NCBI RefSeq assembly: GCF_013204845.1
Contig: NZ_JABMKY010000002.1
Coordinates: forward strand, 186,001 to 250,000
Length of the DNA stretch: 64,000 nucleotides
Direction of reading: 5' to 3'
Source: Paenibacillus qinlingensis
Lineage (GTDB): Bacteria > Bacillota > Bacilli > Paenibacillales > NBRC-103111
Part shown: positions 27,100 through 39,326 of the stretch, piece by piece
Position numbering within the stretch: position 1 is the first letter of the stretch
Layout of the letters: each line of letters starts with the position of its first letter
The notes under the pieces: model-generated
The model's input: the letters and a program-made list of their open reading frames with translations, nothing else
What the model was told of the DNA's origin: nothing
Databases searched by the model: none
Made by a program: the position numbers and the translations under genes

Positions 27100-28638
27100 C
27101 TACTTTTTCTTTGCTGCCTTCCACTCGTTATATTGCTTATTCATTTCTTGCATGACCTTATCAATTCCTGCCGCCTTTAACTTCTCTTTAAACTTCGGCA
27201 CGAACTCTTCCGGATTGACAGAGCCTGTTTCGAGGATCGGACGGAACTCTGTCTCCACGTTTTTAATCGCTGCGACTTCTGTTTTCAATTGTGAACTATC
27301 AAAGTTAAAGCCTAAATTAGGAACAGCTTCTGACTCTGCGTTAAACTTTTTGAACTGCTCCCAAATATCGTCTGGCTCACCTGGCATTAAGTAGGTCAAG
27401 TATTGATTCCCGTATGCCCATGTTGTGTTCGGGTTATAACCGGATTTCTTGCCGCCTTCTGTGCTAGGTGCGAAGTCTATACGTTTATCACCTGTTTTCA
27501 CGTAGTGCTTGCCTTCCATTCCACGACCAATCAGATTAATGAGCTTCTCATCCGTATACATCATGTTATAGAACATTAGAACGCGATCTGGGTTTTTAGA
27601 ATTCGTCGGAATGCCCATCATGGAGCCTACGAGGTCATTCGTTGTCGTAATCGGTTTACCGAAGTTATGATAAACGAATGGCACGCCTAACTGATTTGAG
27701 ACTTGTACGTCGACGTATGGCTTCAATTGACCAAAGCTGAACATCGATTTCGCTTTATCATCGTTGGTTGCTTTCAATACGGGAGCATCCTTACGGAGAT
27801 AGCCAGCCTGGTAGTATTTATATAATGTTTTGAGCGTTTGCATGTAAGGCGCTTCATCCAGCTCTAATGTGTAAGCGGTTCCTTCTTTGTTCAAAATGAC
27901 CGATTGCACCGGTGAAGCGTTCCATAAGTACCGTGTATTCACGTTTGGTATTTTGGAAGCACCTGCGGCGAATAATGGAGTTATGCCTGGCTCATTGTCT
28001 TTGATTTGCTTCAAATATGGCTCCATGTCTTCCAAACTATTGATTGTATTCAAATCGATCTTGTATTTGTCGACGAGCGCTTTATTCGCTGTGAATCCGA
28101 GCCAGGAGCCCTTCTCTTTGTACGCTGCAAGCGTATACACTTTACCGTTGATCGTGCTCGCTTCAAGGAATCCTTCGGAAAGCAGCTTTTTCGCATCCGG
28201 TGCAAGTTTATCCAGCTTATCAGTCAGATCCACTAAACCGCCTTTGCCCACGAGGGAGCTATAATTCATATTTCCATTCGAGGTGAACATCATATCGACC
28301 TTTTCCCCAGTAGCAAGCAACGCTGTCATTTTCGTATCATAATCGGCAAAAGGAATGATGTGCATTTTCAGCGTTGCATTAATTTTTGGCTGAATAATTT
28401 TGTTGATTTCGGCCTCAACTAGCTCGTTGTCCGGTTGTGGCCCTGTTCCAATGATGTACCAATCAATTACGTATGGCGAAAGCTCTTGTTTAGCGGGGGG
28501 CGTTGCTGCTGTACTTGTGCTCGTGCTTGTGTTGGATGAACTCACAGGTGTTGTTGTGTTCGAGCTGCTGCAGCCTGCAACAGTTACTGCGAGTGCCACG
28601 CTTAGTAATCCAAACCATGTGCGATTTCGTTGTACCAA
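27100..28638 (-). CDS. Extracellular solute-binding lipoprotein with DUF3502-like C-terminus
   Basis: This 512-residue protein has a lipoprotein signal ending in TVAGC, then a Ser/Thr-rich linker. The binding domain begins PYVIDWYIIGTGPQPDNELV. The end LKAAGIDKVMQEMNKQYNEW is typical of the DUF3502 class of sugar-binding proteins. It should deliver an oligosaccharide to the two permeases encoded just upstream. The start is TTG at 28638, six bases after GAGGAGGG. Confidence 0.9.
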   Translation of the reverse strand: MVQRNRTWFGLLSVALAVTVAGCSSSNTTTPVSSSNTSTSTSTAATPPAKQELSPYVIDWYIIGTGPQPDNELVEAEINKIIQPKINATLKMHIIPFADYDTKMTALLATGEKVDMMFTSNGNMNYSSLVGKGGLVDLTDKLDKLAPDAKKLLSEGFLEASTINGKVYTLAAYKEKGSWLGFTANKALVDKYKIDLNTINSLEDMEPYLKQIKDNEPGITPLFAAGASKIPNVNTRYLWNASPVQSVILNKEGTAYTLELDEAPYMQTLKTLYKYYQAGYLRKDAPVLKATNDDKAKSMFSFGQLKPYVDVQVSNQLGVPFVYHNFGKPITTTNDLVGSMMGIPTNSKNPDRVLMFYNMMYTDEKLINLIGRGMEGKHYVKTGDKRIDFAPSTEGGKKSGYNPNTTWAYGNQYLTYLMPGEPDDIWEQFKKFNAESEAVPNLGFNFDSSQLKTEVAAIKNVETEFRPILETGSVNPEEFVPKFKEKLKAAGIDKVMQEMNKQYNEWKAAKKK

Positions 28639-28686
28639 TGAAAACCCTCCTCATTTATCGTTTATATGCTAACCGGTATTCTGGGT

Positions 28687-29589
28687 TTAGCCTTTGACAG
28701 CGCCAATCGTAAGCCCTTTTACAAAGTATTTCTGGAAAAATGGATACGCCAGTACGATTGGCCCGATGCCAATTACCGCCAGCGCCATACGCAGTGTCAG
28801 TGAAGGCGGCGCTACTTGCATCACGGTACCGAAATGCTCACCGCTTGCACTCGATAAGTAATTGGCCATGCTTTGCGCTTTATACATCAGATACTGCATG
28901 TTAAGCAGTTTGTCATCGGTAATGAGCATAAGCGGCAGCCACCAGTCATTCCAATACACGATGGCATTGAATAGCCCAATTGTTGCCAGTCCCGGTAAAG
29001 ATAACCTTAGAACGATTGAGAAAAAGGTGCGGAATTCTCCTGCTCCGTCAATTTTCGCTGATTCAAGAACAGCATCCGGAATCGTCGTCTGAAAATAAGT
29101 GCGCATAATCATGACATACCAACCATTGAACAAGTGCGGGATGATCAATGCCCAAATATTATTTTTCAAATGCAATATTTGTGTCGTAACCATGTACCAA
29201 GAAACTAAACCGCCTTGAAATAGCAGTGTAAAAACAACAAGAAATGTAAACAGCTTGCGGTAAGCAAAGTCGCGCCGAGATAATGGATAGGAGAATAAAG
29301 CAATGATAAGCAAGCTTGTAACAGTACCTACAAGGGTTGTAAAAATCGTCACGCCATATGCGTTCAAGATCATACGATTTTCCTGCCATAAATAGCGGTA
29401 AGCATCCATGGATAGTTTAGCGGGAATGAAACGATAGCCTTCTGCGACGATACTCTGTTCATTCGATATGGATACCGCAATAACGAGTAACAAAGGTATG
29501 ATGCAAGTTAGGCTCATGGCAATAAACACAAGATGAATGACCGCATTCGTGGAAGGCGAAATGGCATTCATGCTGCTTTCGGCTTTCAT
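28687..29589 (-). CDS. Carbohydrate ABC importer permease, LplC type
   Basis: This 300-residue permease has six membrane segments. Its EAA-type loop is ESAKIDGAGEFRTFFSIVLR (about residues 192-211) and the C-terminus reads KYFVKGLTIGAVKG. It pairs with the permease encoded 11 bases upstream and the binding protein downstream. AGGAGG stands seven bases before ATG. No ATPase gene is in the locus. Confidence 0.92.
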   Translation of the reverse strand: MKAESSMNAISPSTNAVIHLVFIAMSLTCIIPLLLVIAVSISNEQSIVAEGYRFIPAKLSMDAYRYLWQENRMILNAYGVTIFTTLVGTVTSLLIIALFSYPLSRRDFAYRKLFTFLVVFTLLFQGGLVSWYMVTTQILHLKNNIWALIIPHLFNGWYVMIMRTYFQTTIPDAVLESAKIDGAGEFRTFFSIVLRLSLPGLATIGLFNAIVYWNDWWLPLMLITDDKLLNMQYLMYKAQSMANYLSSASGEHFGTVMQVAPPSLTLRMALAVIGIGPIVLAYPFFQKYFVKGLTIGAVKG

Positions 29590-29600
29590 GCTGATTCCTC

Positions 29601-30533
29601 CTAGAAAATCGCTTTCTCTTTATCGATTCTGCGTACGATCCAGTTCGAGAGGACCACTAGCACAAAGCCAACAAATGATTGAAATGTACTTGCAGCCGAT
29701 GACATGCTGATATCACCGCTGTTCATTAATGCGCGATATACGTAGGTGTCGATCACATTCGTCGTATTGAAAATCGCGCCAGAATTAAGCGGCACTTGAT
29801 AGAACAGTCCAAAATCCGCGAAAAACATACGTCCGATCGCAAGCAGCACCATTAAGATGATAACAGGTGATATGGATGGAATCGTAATGAAGCGGACTTG
29901 CTGCCACTTCGATGCGCCGTCAAGCGCAGCTGCTTCATAGTAATCATGGTCGATTCCGATAATAGCTGCCAAGTACACGATGCAGTTATAGCCGGCATAC
30001 TTCCAAATGTTCACGAACACCAAAATGAACGGCCACAGGTTGGCTTCGCTGTACCAAGCGATAGGTGCAATGCCTAAAGGCTTTAAGATGGAATTGTTAA
30101 GGATGCCCATATCCACACTTAGGAAACCATAGAACAAGTAACTAACTGCAATCCAAGATAAAAAATAAGGAAGTAACAGCGTGGTTTGATACAATTTGGC
30201 TAGTTTCCGGTTCCTCAATTCATTAAAAGCAATGGCCATGAGTACCGCGGTACCCGTCCCTAATACGATAAACGCTAAATTATACAGAATCGTGTTCCGT
30301 GTAATTATGAACGCATCTGGTGTTTGGATGAAGAAAGAGAAATTCTTCAATCCCACCCAAGGACTATTAGCAAAGTTCTTTAGTAAGCTTCCGCCGGCAT
30401 AGCTGAAATCCTTAAATGCAATCAAGATGCCTCCGATCGGCAAGTAATGGAATGCCAGCAGTAGTAACAATCCCGGTAGTGTCATAATGAGCAACGGTAC
30501 GTTTCGGATAAGTACTCTTCCCCGTCTTCCCAC
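29601..30533 (-). CDS. Carbohydrate ABC importer permease, LplB type
   Basis: This 310-residue permease has six membrane segments and the EAA loop EAAALDGASKWQQVRFITIP (about residues 204-223). The N-terminal region RNVPLLIMTLPGLLLLLAFH is the first helix. The start is GTG at 30533, with AAGGAGG seven bases upstream; an overlapping ATG two bases earlier is in a different frame. It is the first gene of the operon running to about 22.9 kb; the region to 30701 should hold the promoter. Confidence 0.9.
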   Translation of the reverse strand: MGRRGRVLIRNVPLLIMTLPGLLLLLAFHYLPIGGILIAFKDFSYAGGSLLKNFANSPWVGLKNFSFFIQTPDAFIITRNTILYNLAFIVLGTGTAVLMAIAFNELRNRKLAKLYQTTLLLPYFLSWIAVSYLFYGFLSVDMGILNNSILKPLGIAPIAWYSEANLWPFILVFVNIWKYAGYNCIVYLAAIIGIDHDYYEAAALDGASKWQQVRFITIPSISPVIILMVLLAIGRMFFADFGLFYQVPLNSGAIFNTTNVIDTYVYRALMNSGDISMSSAASTFQSFVGFVLVVLSNWIVRRIDKEKAIF

Positions 30534-30701
30534 ATCGTCTCCTCCTTTTGTCGTGTTGGTCCCTTTGGGTTGATCTCAGATTACCATCGCATCAGGAACA
30601 GCGTAAATCGAAAATTAGCGTAGAAAACCACACTTTTGCGAATGTTGCCTGTAGTAAAAACGATACTTTATATGAATTTCTATACATTGAAGGGCTGACA
30701 A

Positions 30702-30732
30702 ACAAAAAACGATACCTCATAAGAGGTATCAT
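30702..30732 (-). terminator. Terminator of rph
   Basis: On the minus strand GATACCTC/GAGGTATC with a 4-base loop is followed by six T. Confidence 0.9.
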
Positions 30733-30743
30733 TTATTTGTCGC

Positions 30744-33350
<2,607 letters not shown>

Positions 33351-33458
33351 CTAACCATGAAGTAATAAAAACCATTTGACAAGTGTTTCACCCACATGCT
33401 ACAATTAAATTGTAAGATGCATAAATTATGATATTTTTATAATTAGAGTCGTAAACCG

Positions 33459-33487
33459 ATTATATCATCGCCTTTATTTATATGCAA
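33459..33487 (-). promoter_or_regulatory. Promoter of rph
   Basis: TTGCAT (33487-33482) and TATAAT (33464-33459) are separated by 17 bases on the minus strand. The leader is about 115 bases. Confidence 0.7.
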
Positions 33488-33492
33488 TATGA

Positions 33493-33525
33493 AAGAACCT
33501 GATTAAGCATCAGGTTCTTTTTTTT
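33493..33525 (+). terminator. Plus-strand terminator in the rph/ldt intergenic region
   Basis: AAGAACCTGA / TCAGGTTCTT (33493-33502, 33510-33519) with a 7-base loop is followed by eight T. There is no plus-strand gene upstream, so it would end antisense transcription coming out of rph. Confidence 0.8.
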
Positions 33526-33589
33526 GATTCCCTACTACATCACTTCCGTAACTAGGCATGCATAGAATATTGCTTAGGAGGCGAAATGA

Positions 33590-33928
33590 ATGCCAAACTA
33601 TCGAATTATCGTCGATTTATCCGACCGTAATTTGTATCTGCTTGATGGGAATACCGTTACTCGGCAATTTCCGGTTGGAATCGGCAAAATGGTTACGAAA
33701 ACCCCTAAAGGCGAATATACAATCATAAATAAACAAGCTAACCCCGGAGGCCCATTCGGCGCCTTCTGGCTTGGGCTCTCTAAACCACATTATGGCATCC
33801 ACGGAACTAATGATCCTTCTTCAATCGGAAGGGAAGTTAGTCACGGTTGTATTCGAATGTATAACGAAGATGTACTGCAGCTCGCGCAGCTCGTTCCCAT
33901 TCATACGCGGGTTACGATACGGCGATAA
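33590..33928 (+). CDS. Small L,D-transpeptidase (YkuD domain)
   Basis: This 112-residue protein is a bare YkuD catalytic domain. It shows [18 protein letters not shown], the TPKGEYTI strand, and the active site GIHGTN...SHGCIRM with the catalytic Cys near residue 90. Such enzymes form 3-3 cross-links in peptidoglycan. No signal peptide or LysM domain is visible, so export or a spore-coat role is unclear. The ribosome site AGGAGG lies eight bases before ATG CCA. Confidence 0.9.
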   Translation: MPNYRIIVDLSDRNLYLLDGNTVTRQFPVGIGKMVTKTPKGEYTIINKQANPGGPFGAFWLGLSKPHYGIHGTNDPSSIGREVSHGCIRMYNEDVLQLAQLVPIHTRVTIRR

Positions 33929-33984
33929 TCCCAATAGTACTCCTCATCTTCTTCCCCACCCCATTATGCGAATACGGTAAGCCC

Positions 33985-35235
33985 TTATGGTTCAACCACG
34001 GACCCTACAAAAAGCCATAGGCCAGTCTGACGGTCTTCAATCGCGAAGAAAAACGGCCGATTTATCGTCATCTGGAACGGTTCGTCGATTGGTGCGGAAG
34101 CACCTGCCATTTGTACGGAAGTGATTGCAGCTGCCTCTGTTCCTTTTTCATTAACCTCGATGAATGTTTTGTGTGTTACCGAACTGATGAAAAGGTTGGG
34201 TGGAACAGGTGCTATACCAGAAAAATCTGCATGGTCTGCATCAAAGGGCAATGTCATGCCCATCGCCTTGAGCGGTTCGTTTAACATATCGCTGTATTCA
34301 ATCTTAAACCGGGGAAGCTTAATTTCACCCCGACTCGAGTGAAACGACTTGTTCCAATAATCGGGATCTGCCCAAAGCTTGTCGTGAAGAGCACCAAGTG
34401 AAGAAGATTCCCCTGGAAGTATGACAAGCATATCCATTTGTCCCTCTCCGTACGGCAATCGAATGGCTTGAAATCCCCCTTCTTGCAAATATTCGTAAGA
34501 ACCTGTCTGCGCCATCATCTTCACTTGCTTGGTGGAACCATCTTGCAGTTTGAAGCTCTCTTCTTTCGTTCCTGAAAGTTGGAATTCCTTTTTCCAGCCG
34601 CCATTGAAGTAGATCGCATTCATCAGGATCAATACTTCATTGGGATTGATGGATTCGAGCATCTTAGAAATTTTCCCGTTGGTATTCTTGTTTACCCACT
34701 CGTTGATTGTGTCAGGAGCTTTGGGACTGTTGAAGTCGAGCTCCGTTACTTTGGCGTCGTAAAACGACTCATTAGTTCTCATGAATTCTTTGCGAATTGA
34801 AGTTCCTTTTCGTGACCAAAGCGAGTTGGCAATCTGAACTTTGACGCCGCTGCCAGGCTGCTGCAGCAGATAGCTAAGCGTTTCATTGCCTTGATTGATT
34901 TCATCCAGGGACATGCCCTGCCATCCCAACGTTTTGGCCATGGATGCTTGCGTTTCCCCCCTACTTCCGTTGTAAGTCATGGCGAACGCCAAAGAAACAC
35001 TTGTTGGTGAAATGACTATGTTTTTCTTTTTATCCTGTTCTGACTTAACGAGTTGCCGATGAAGCTGCATGCCGAAACTATTGTTTGCTAGGATGATACG
35101 TTCATCCATTTTGGCAGCCGCATCTTGACGTTTTTCTAATGGAATTGAAGTTCCACTAGGCTTTGAACAGGCAGTAGCAATCAGTACAAACACCAGACTA
35201 ATCGAGATAAGTTTACTTTTCCTGAAAATTATCAT
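33985..35235 (-). CDS. Serpin, lipoprotein
   Basis: This 416-residue protein is a serine/cysteine protease inhibitor of the serpin fold. A signal ends in LIATAC, so it should be anchored on the outer face of the membrane. The serpin core shows NIVISPTSVSLAFAMTYNGS, INEWVNKNTNGKI and the hinge HKTFIEVNEKGTEAAAIT. Counting from hinge Glu as P17, the reactive bond is predicted at Ala-Ser (in QMAGASAP). The end RPFFFAIEDRQTGLWLFVGS matches the family. The ribosome site is weak (GGGGG ten bases upstream). Confidence 0.92.
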   Translation of the reverse strand: MIIFRKSKLISISLVFVLIATACSKPSGTSIPLEKRQDAAAKMDERIILANNSFGMQLHRQLVKSEQDKKKNIVISPTSVSLAFAMTYNGSRGETQASMAKTLGWQGMSLDEINQGNETLSYLLQQPGSGVKVQIANSLWSRKGTSIRKEFMRTNESFYDAKVTELDFNSPKAPDTINEWVNKNTNGKISKMLESINPNEVLILMNAIYFNGGWKKEFQLSGTKEESFKLQDGSTKQVKMMAQTGSYEYLQEGGFQAIRLPYGEGQMDMLVILPGESSSLGALHDKLWADPDYWNKSFHSSRGEIKLPRFKIEYSDMLNEPLKAMGMTLPFDADHADFSGIAPVPPNLFISSVTHKTFIEVNEKGTEAAAITSVQMAGASAPIDEPFQMTINRPFFFAIEDRQTGLWLFVGSVVEP

Positions 35236-35402
35236 TCTTCTAAGGCCCCCTATCAGTCACATGCTTATTAGACGAGGAATCTTTACATAATGTTCCAAAT
35301 AACAAATTTATAGATTCTTCTAGAATAATTTAAGGTTTGCCCTTCCAATTTTCTTATAATGAAAAGTATATCGATTCGTCAACCTAAGAGGAGGATGCAA
35401 GT

Positions 35403-36104
35403 ATGCAGGGTCAGCAAGTAAATTTCGATTTGGCGCTTGTCCAATCGTATGCGCCACAGCTGTTATTTGATCGCTTAGAGCCATTTTATCCAGTTCGTGT
35501 TGGGGTCACGATTTTCGATCAAGACGGTCCATCCCCTTCCTTTCGTCGCGTAATCAGTTTCGAGTCGGATACCAGAATTGAAAAAGTCATTGAATATGCT
35601 ATCTACTGGGATTATGATATCGAACATTTGTACGAGCTGGAACATGTATGGATTTATGTTGGGTATGACGGAAGTGTTATTAATTGTGAGTGCAGCTTCC
35701 ATGGTAAATATTTTAAAGGTCTACTTAAGGATCGAAGCAATTTATCTGAAAATAATCCAACTCAAGTAGTACTGTACTCTCAGCCAGGAAAGCACGCTTT
35801 TTCCCCACTTCTCACTATGCTTGAACTCGTCCCGAATTTGAATACGTGTACGTATGAGACAGCGGGCAGCGCAGGTTTGCTAGTCCCGGACATGCTACGA
35901 GATCACATGATGACGGATAAGGAAACGGATCAATTAGTGGAACGCTATCTACAGACATTGCGGTTTCGGCCTACGATGGAATTTATTGAATTTACATGGG
36001 ATGAATCGGTTTTCGTACCGTGGTCTGAGCTTCTACAGGAGATTCCAAAGCGTGTTAACCAAGAGTTAACTGTAATAAGAAAATATTTCGGCAACCACGA
36101 TTAG
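35403..36104 (+). CDS. Conserved hypothetical protein
   Basis: This 233-residue soluble protein was not assigned to a family. It opens with LVQSYAPQLLFDRLEPFYPV and has a central YWDYDIEHLYELEHVWIYVG followed by INCECSFHGKYF. The W-E-H-x-W-x-Y plus H-G pattern is faintly like Vps62-type beta domains, a weak comparison. No signal peptide or membrane segment is seen. The second of two in-frame ATGs is used, eight bases after GAGGAGG. Confidence 0.7.
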   Translation: MQGQQVNFDLALVQSYAPQLLFDRLEPFYPVRVGVTIFDQDGPSPSFRRVISFESDTRIEKVIEYAIYWDYDIEHLYELEHVWIYVGYDGSVINCECSFHGKYFKGLLKDRSNLSENNPTQVVLYSQPGKHAFSPLLTMLELVPNLNTCTYETAGSAGLLVPDMLRDHMMTDKETDQLVERYLQTLRFRPTMEFIEFTWDESVFVPWSELLQEIPKRVNQELTVIRKYFGNHD

Positions 36105-36130
36105 TGGAACTGCTTTAGCCACGAGTTCAA

Positions 36131-36165
36131 GGCCAGGGAAGATTTGCTTCCCTGGCCTCCTTTCA
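36131..36165 (+). terminator. Terminator after the 35.4 kb gene
   Basis: GGCCAGGGAAG and CTTCCCTGGCC (11-bp perfect stem, 5-base loop) are followed by TCCTTT. Palindromic, so it may also stop the converging transcript. Confidence 0.75.
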
Positions 36166-36182
36166 TTTAGAAGAGCGACTGA

Positions 36183-36525
36183 TTACTTATCGTATTTGTA
36201 CAAGTTAGTTTCGTACTTAACATAATATAGATCACCACTCGCATCCGCTGTTAGCAATGACACACCCGTAGAGACCAACATAACGGCATCTTTAGTGGCC
36301 GAACTGGCGTCAACGGCATACAATTTGCCACCGATACTCACGTATACATTCCCATCAGTGCCGACAACCATCTTCCCACCTTGCCAAGACACATTGCCAC
36401 TTGAAGCGAATTTATTTGCATAGATCGTTGTATGGGCAGCATCAGGATTGTTCGGATCAAAAATAAATAAATCGGCCGTCAGATTACGCGATGGATCCGT
36501 GGATGAGTTCCCTTCCGCGACCCCC
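36183..36525 (-). pseudogene. Frame-shifted C-terminal part of the propeller protein
   Basis: The last 115 or so codons of the upstream gene continue here in another frame: VAEGNSSTDPSRNLTADLFI through LYYVKYETNLYKYDK. They align in position and style with the propeller region of the paralogue starting at 39701 (LLWGIAWG there, IWGVAEG here once one G is removed). Undisturbed, the whole protein would be about 1000 residues. Confidence 0.75.
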
Positions 36526-39189
36526 CCAAATGTTGCCGTCCGGACCGACGATGAGATCAGAAATAACTTTCCTTCCTGAGACTGGAACATACTGAGGAAC
36601 CGGAAGTGTATTCGAGCTGGTCGTTTGCCAAGTGAACACTTTGCCTTCCGTTACACTAGGATTTGCTGTACTCCCAATCCCCCCATACACGGATGAGCCT
36701 CCATAAACTTTATTATTCTTGTATGCTAGGGATATGATGCTTTGATCTTCAACGATGTCGGGCACAGTCGTAATTCTTGTGGACGTCGCCAAGTCATACA
36801 CAGTGAAGGAGCCGCTTAGTTTACCAGAGCTCGCGACTGAACCGACATACAACCGATTCAATGCAGAATCGGCCAACATGCCAAAGGGGCGATCCTGGAA
36901 GTTAGGTGAAGCAGCGATATCTTGAAAAAGTAGTGACGGATTCGTAGTATCGTTCCACGAGGAATTCGTGTCATATTTTTTTATCCATGCACCAGGGTAG
37001 ATGCCTAGATATAAATTAGTACCAATCGTGGTCATGTTCTCGGCCTGCCCCGCTCCTCTATTCCGCGTTAGCAAACCGGTATCCGGATGGTAGACGCTTA
37101 ATCCTCCACGTAGATAACCGCTTGTATAAATGTGATCACCAGGACCCTTTACGAGTGAGCGGATCTTCGTTGGAGAATCCGGAATTGTGAATGAAGTCGA
37201 AACGTCAATTGTTGGGGTAGCTGCAAGTTTGTATTTCAGAATTTTACCCGAGGAAAGTGGGGCGTACAGATACGTATTGCCTGCGTCTGTTAAAAAGGTG
37301 TAACCAGCTGCTTTACCTCCTACGTCACCAAGGTCCGTTTGTGTCTTCGCAGAAATATCGTAGACATATAGATGAGTTCCTTTGGTGTAGTACACCTTAT
37401 CATCGGTAGGATGCTTCTTTGATACGCCGATTGAATCTACATTGCCAAGTGAGGCATCGACGACGCCTGTAGCCGGATTGATGACGATCAGTGGCTCACT
37501 TGACAATTTGGCGAACAACTTCGAATCTATACCATTCGTAATGTAATCGAGTCCTAGGACATAGGTACTTCCATAGCCGCTGGGAGATATGGTGGATTGT
37601 AAGCCTGTTGTAGGATCAAAGCGAATAATAGTCGCATTAGAAGTTGGTCCCATCCCCATAAATACTTCCGTATCACTCGCATAAGTGATTGATCTAACAT
37701 GCGCCAAACCGTCGACAATCGCGAGATTGCTGTTTAAAACAGTAACTCCACTCGTCGGATTGAAACGGAATGCTTTGCCGTCAGTGGCTGTGCCACCGTA
37801 AATATTCCCGCTGCTTCCCGCCGTCACATCCCAAATGACATTCATACCCGAGTCCAATGTTGTTTTCACCAATGAACTACCTGTAATGAATTTGGTTCCT
37901 CCGGACATGCTGACCGTTCCTGGCACATAGCGATAAAGTGCTCTCTTGTTAGCCGTTCCTAAATAAACAGATTGATCTGATGCGACCGTCATGCCCCAGA
38001 CGGCTTCTATTTGGTCAAGATTCTGGTCATCCACAATTTCACCAGTTCGAGCATCGAAAACCACAAATTTGGATGGATAGCCGCTGGAGCCGACGTACAT
38101 GAGATCATAGCTGCCGCTTGCATCCTTCCCAAATACCGCTCCGTCAAGCGGATTGTTCACAATCTGTGTGCCCAGGTTGTATTCAATCGGAGTATCTAGC
38201 GTAACATCGTCAACATAGGCAACCGTTGTTGCCGTAGTCTTCGTCGTGAAATAGACAGACACGGTTTTGGCTCCTGTAACGTTTGGTGTAGTCGCCGAAA
38301 TCGTGAGCGGAGTCCATTGGGACGCAGAACCACTGAATTCATTTTCGACCTCTTTTATTACCGTGCCCGCAGCATTCTTGAAAAGAAGGTGCATGCTTAC
38401 ACCAGTATCCCCGCTCGATACGTATACTTTCGCTGCTGCGGATACTCTTGCGCCTGAAACTACGGGAACACCTCTGCTTTCGGCGTAACTTGCTGCCACC
38501 GAACTTGCATCATCCAGCTTGAGACTAGATGCTCCTCCCGTTTTTAACGTCGTCGAAATCGCCGCTCCAGATACCGTCCAAGCATCGCTTAATGGCGTTG
38601 TTTCAAAGCCCGAATTTTTCACCGTCTTTCCAATCGATACATCGTCGATATACGCCGTTGTAATGCTGCCCAATCCACTATAGATCATTACAGCCACTTC
38701 TGTTGCGCCGGGTGGTGCTTCTGCGGTAATCGAGCGTTTGTTCCACTGGTTTACCGTAGGCGAAACATTTGCGGGAATCGCACGAAATTCTGTGGTGCCG
38801 GTGTAAAAGATCAAATACACATCGATCGAGCCTTGCTCAATATAAGCGTAGGCAGTTGCGGTATACGCCACTTGCTCCGTCGACGAAATACTGATTTTAT
38901 CGCTCACGCGAGCAAGCGAGCTTGAAGAACTGGCATCGACCATTTTCATACTTTTTAATCCCGTGTAAGCCCTTACATCCAAAACGGTTGCCGTAGCTGT
39001 ACCAAATGTTGGATGCGTGTTCCAATTTGGAATACCAGTACCTGCCTCTTCGAACGAAGCATTAGGGAGAGTCATTGTAATGCCAGCTGCATGTGCTTCT
39101 CGGTTACCAAACATACATCCAATTATCACAACGCTAACAACCGTACAGATAAATCGAACCCACAATCGGTGATACTTCCCTAGACTCAT
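36484..39189 (-). CDS. Secreted carbohydrate-binding-like/beta-propeller protein, frameshifted near its end
   Basis: This 901-residue frame starts at ATG 39189, eight bases after GAGGAG. A signal peptide ends in REAHA-A. Two galactose-binding-like modules (NASFEEAGTGIPNW about 40-190 and NSGFETTPLSDAWTVSG about 190-335) precede a beta-propeller-like repeat region (VWGMTVASDQSVYLGTANKR, IWDVTAGSSGNIYGG, DRPFGMLADSALNRLYVGS). It shares this layout and many motifs, such as DQSIISLAYKN, with the divergent 39701 gene. A run of seven G residues shifts the frame before the last blade. Function is unknown; extracellular glycan binding or lysis is plausible. Confidence 0.8.
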   Translation of the reverse strand: MSLGKYHRLWVRFICTVVSVVIIGCMFGNREAHAAGITMTLPNASFEEAGTGIPNWNTHPTFGTATATVLDVRAYTGLKSMKMVDASSSSSLARVSDKISISSTEQVAYTATAYAYIEQGSIDVYLIFYTGTTEFRAIPANVSPTVNQWNKRSITAEAPPGATEVAVMIYSGLGSITTAYIDDVSIGKTVKNSGFETTPLSDAWTVSGAAISTTLKTGGASSLKLDDASSVAASYAESRGVPVVSGARVSAAAKVYVSSGDTGVSMHLLFKNAAGTVIKEVENEFSGSASQWTPLTISATTPNVTGAKTVSVYFTTKTTATTVAYVDDVTLDTPIEYNLGTQIVNNPLDGAVFGKDASGSYDLMYVGSSGYPSKFVVFDARTGEIVDDQNLDQIEAVWGMTVASDQSVYLGTANKRALYRYVPGTVSMSGGTKFITGSSLVKTTLDSGMNVIWDVTAGSSGNIYGGTATDGKAFRFNPTSGVTVLNSNLAIVDGLAHVRSITYASDTEVFMGMGPTSNATIIRFDPTTGLQSTISPSGYGSTYVLGLDYITNGIDSKLFAKLSSEPLIVINPATGVVDASLGNVDSIGVSKKHPTDDKVYYTKGTHLYVYDISAKTQTDLGDVGGKAAGYTFLTDAGNTYLYAPLSSGKILKYKLAATPTIDVSTSFTIPDSPTKIRSLVKGPGDHIYTSGYLRGGLSVYHPDTGLLTRNRGAGQAENMTTIGTNLYLGIYPGAWIKKYDTNSSWNDTTNPSLLFQDIAASPNFQDRPFGMLADSALNRLYVGSVASSGKLSGSFTVYDLATSTRITTVPDIVEDQSIISLAYKNNKVYGGSSVYGGIGSTANPSVTEGKVFTWQTTSSNTLPVPQYVPVSGRKVISDLIVGPDGNIWGGRGRELIHGSIA
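36521..36527 (-). repeat. G7 tract at the frameshift point
   Basis: Seven G on the minus strand follow ATTT. Six G would read I-W-G-V-A-E-G and restore the frame seen in the paralogue. The tract is a candidate slippage site, a mutation, or a sequencing error. Confidence 0.85.
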
Positions 39190-39212
39190 TCTTACCACTC
39201 CTCACATCAAGT

Positions 39213-39251
39213 TTAGTTGCGGTTTTTCGTGAGACTTAATCGGGATTTCAT
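39213..39251 (-). CDS. Twelve-codon leader ORF upstream of the 39.2 kb gene
   Basis: The ORF MKSRLSLTKNRN has an exceptionally good ribosome site, AAAGGAGGTGA, about five bases before its ATG. It ends 23 bases before the main start. Its CTCAC segment (39233-39229) can pair with the GTGAG at the edge of the main ribosome site (39205-39201). This suggests translation of the leader could expose or hide the main start. Function is inference; no peptide family is recognised. Confidence 0.45.
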   Translation of the reverse strand: MKSRLSLTKNRN

Positions 39252-39283
39252 CAAACTCACCTCCTTTCCCCGAGAATACAAAG

Positions 39284-39326
39284 AATCGTCCTACTGATTC
39301 GAAAGTCATGACCAGTAAGGACGATT
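39284..39326 (-). repeat. Leader hairpin upstream of the 12-codon ORF
   Basis: Arms 39284-39296 and 39313-39326 pair with one bulged base. It lies between a possible -10 TATAAT (39376-39371) and the leader ORF. Only a short, broken T-run follows. Confidence 0.55.
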
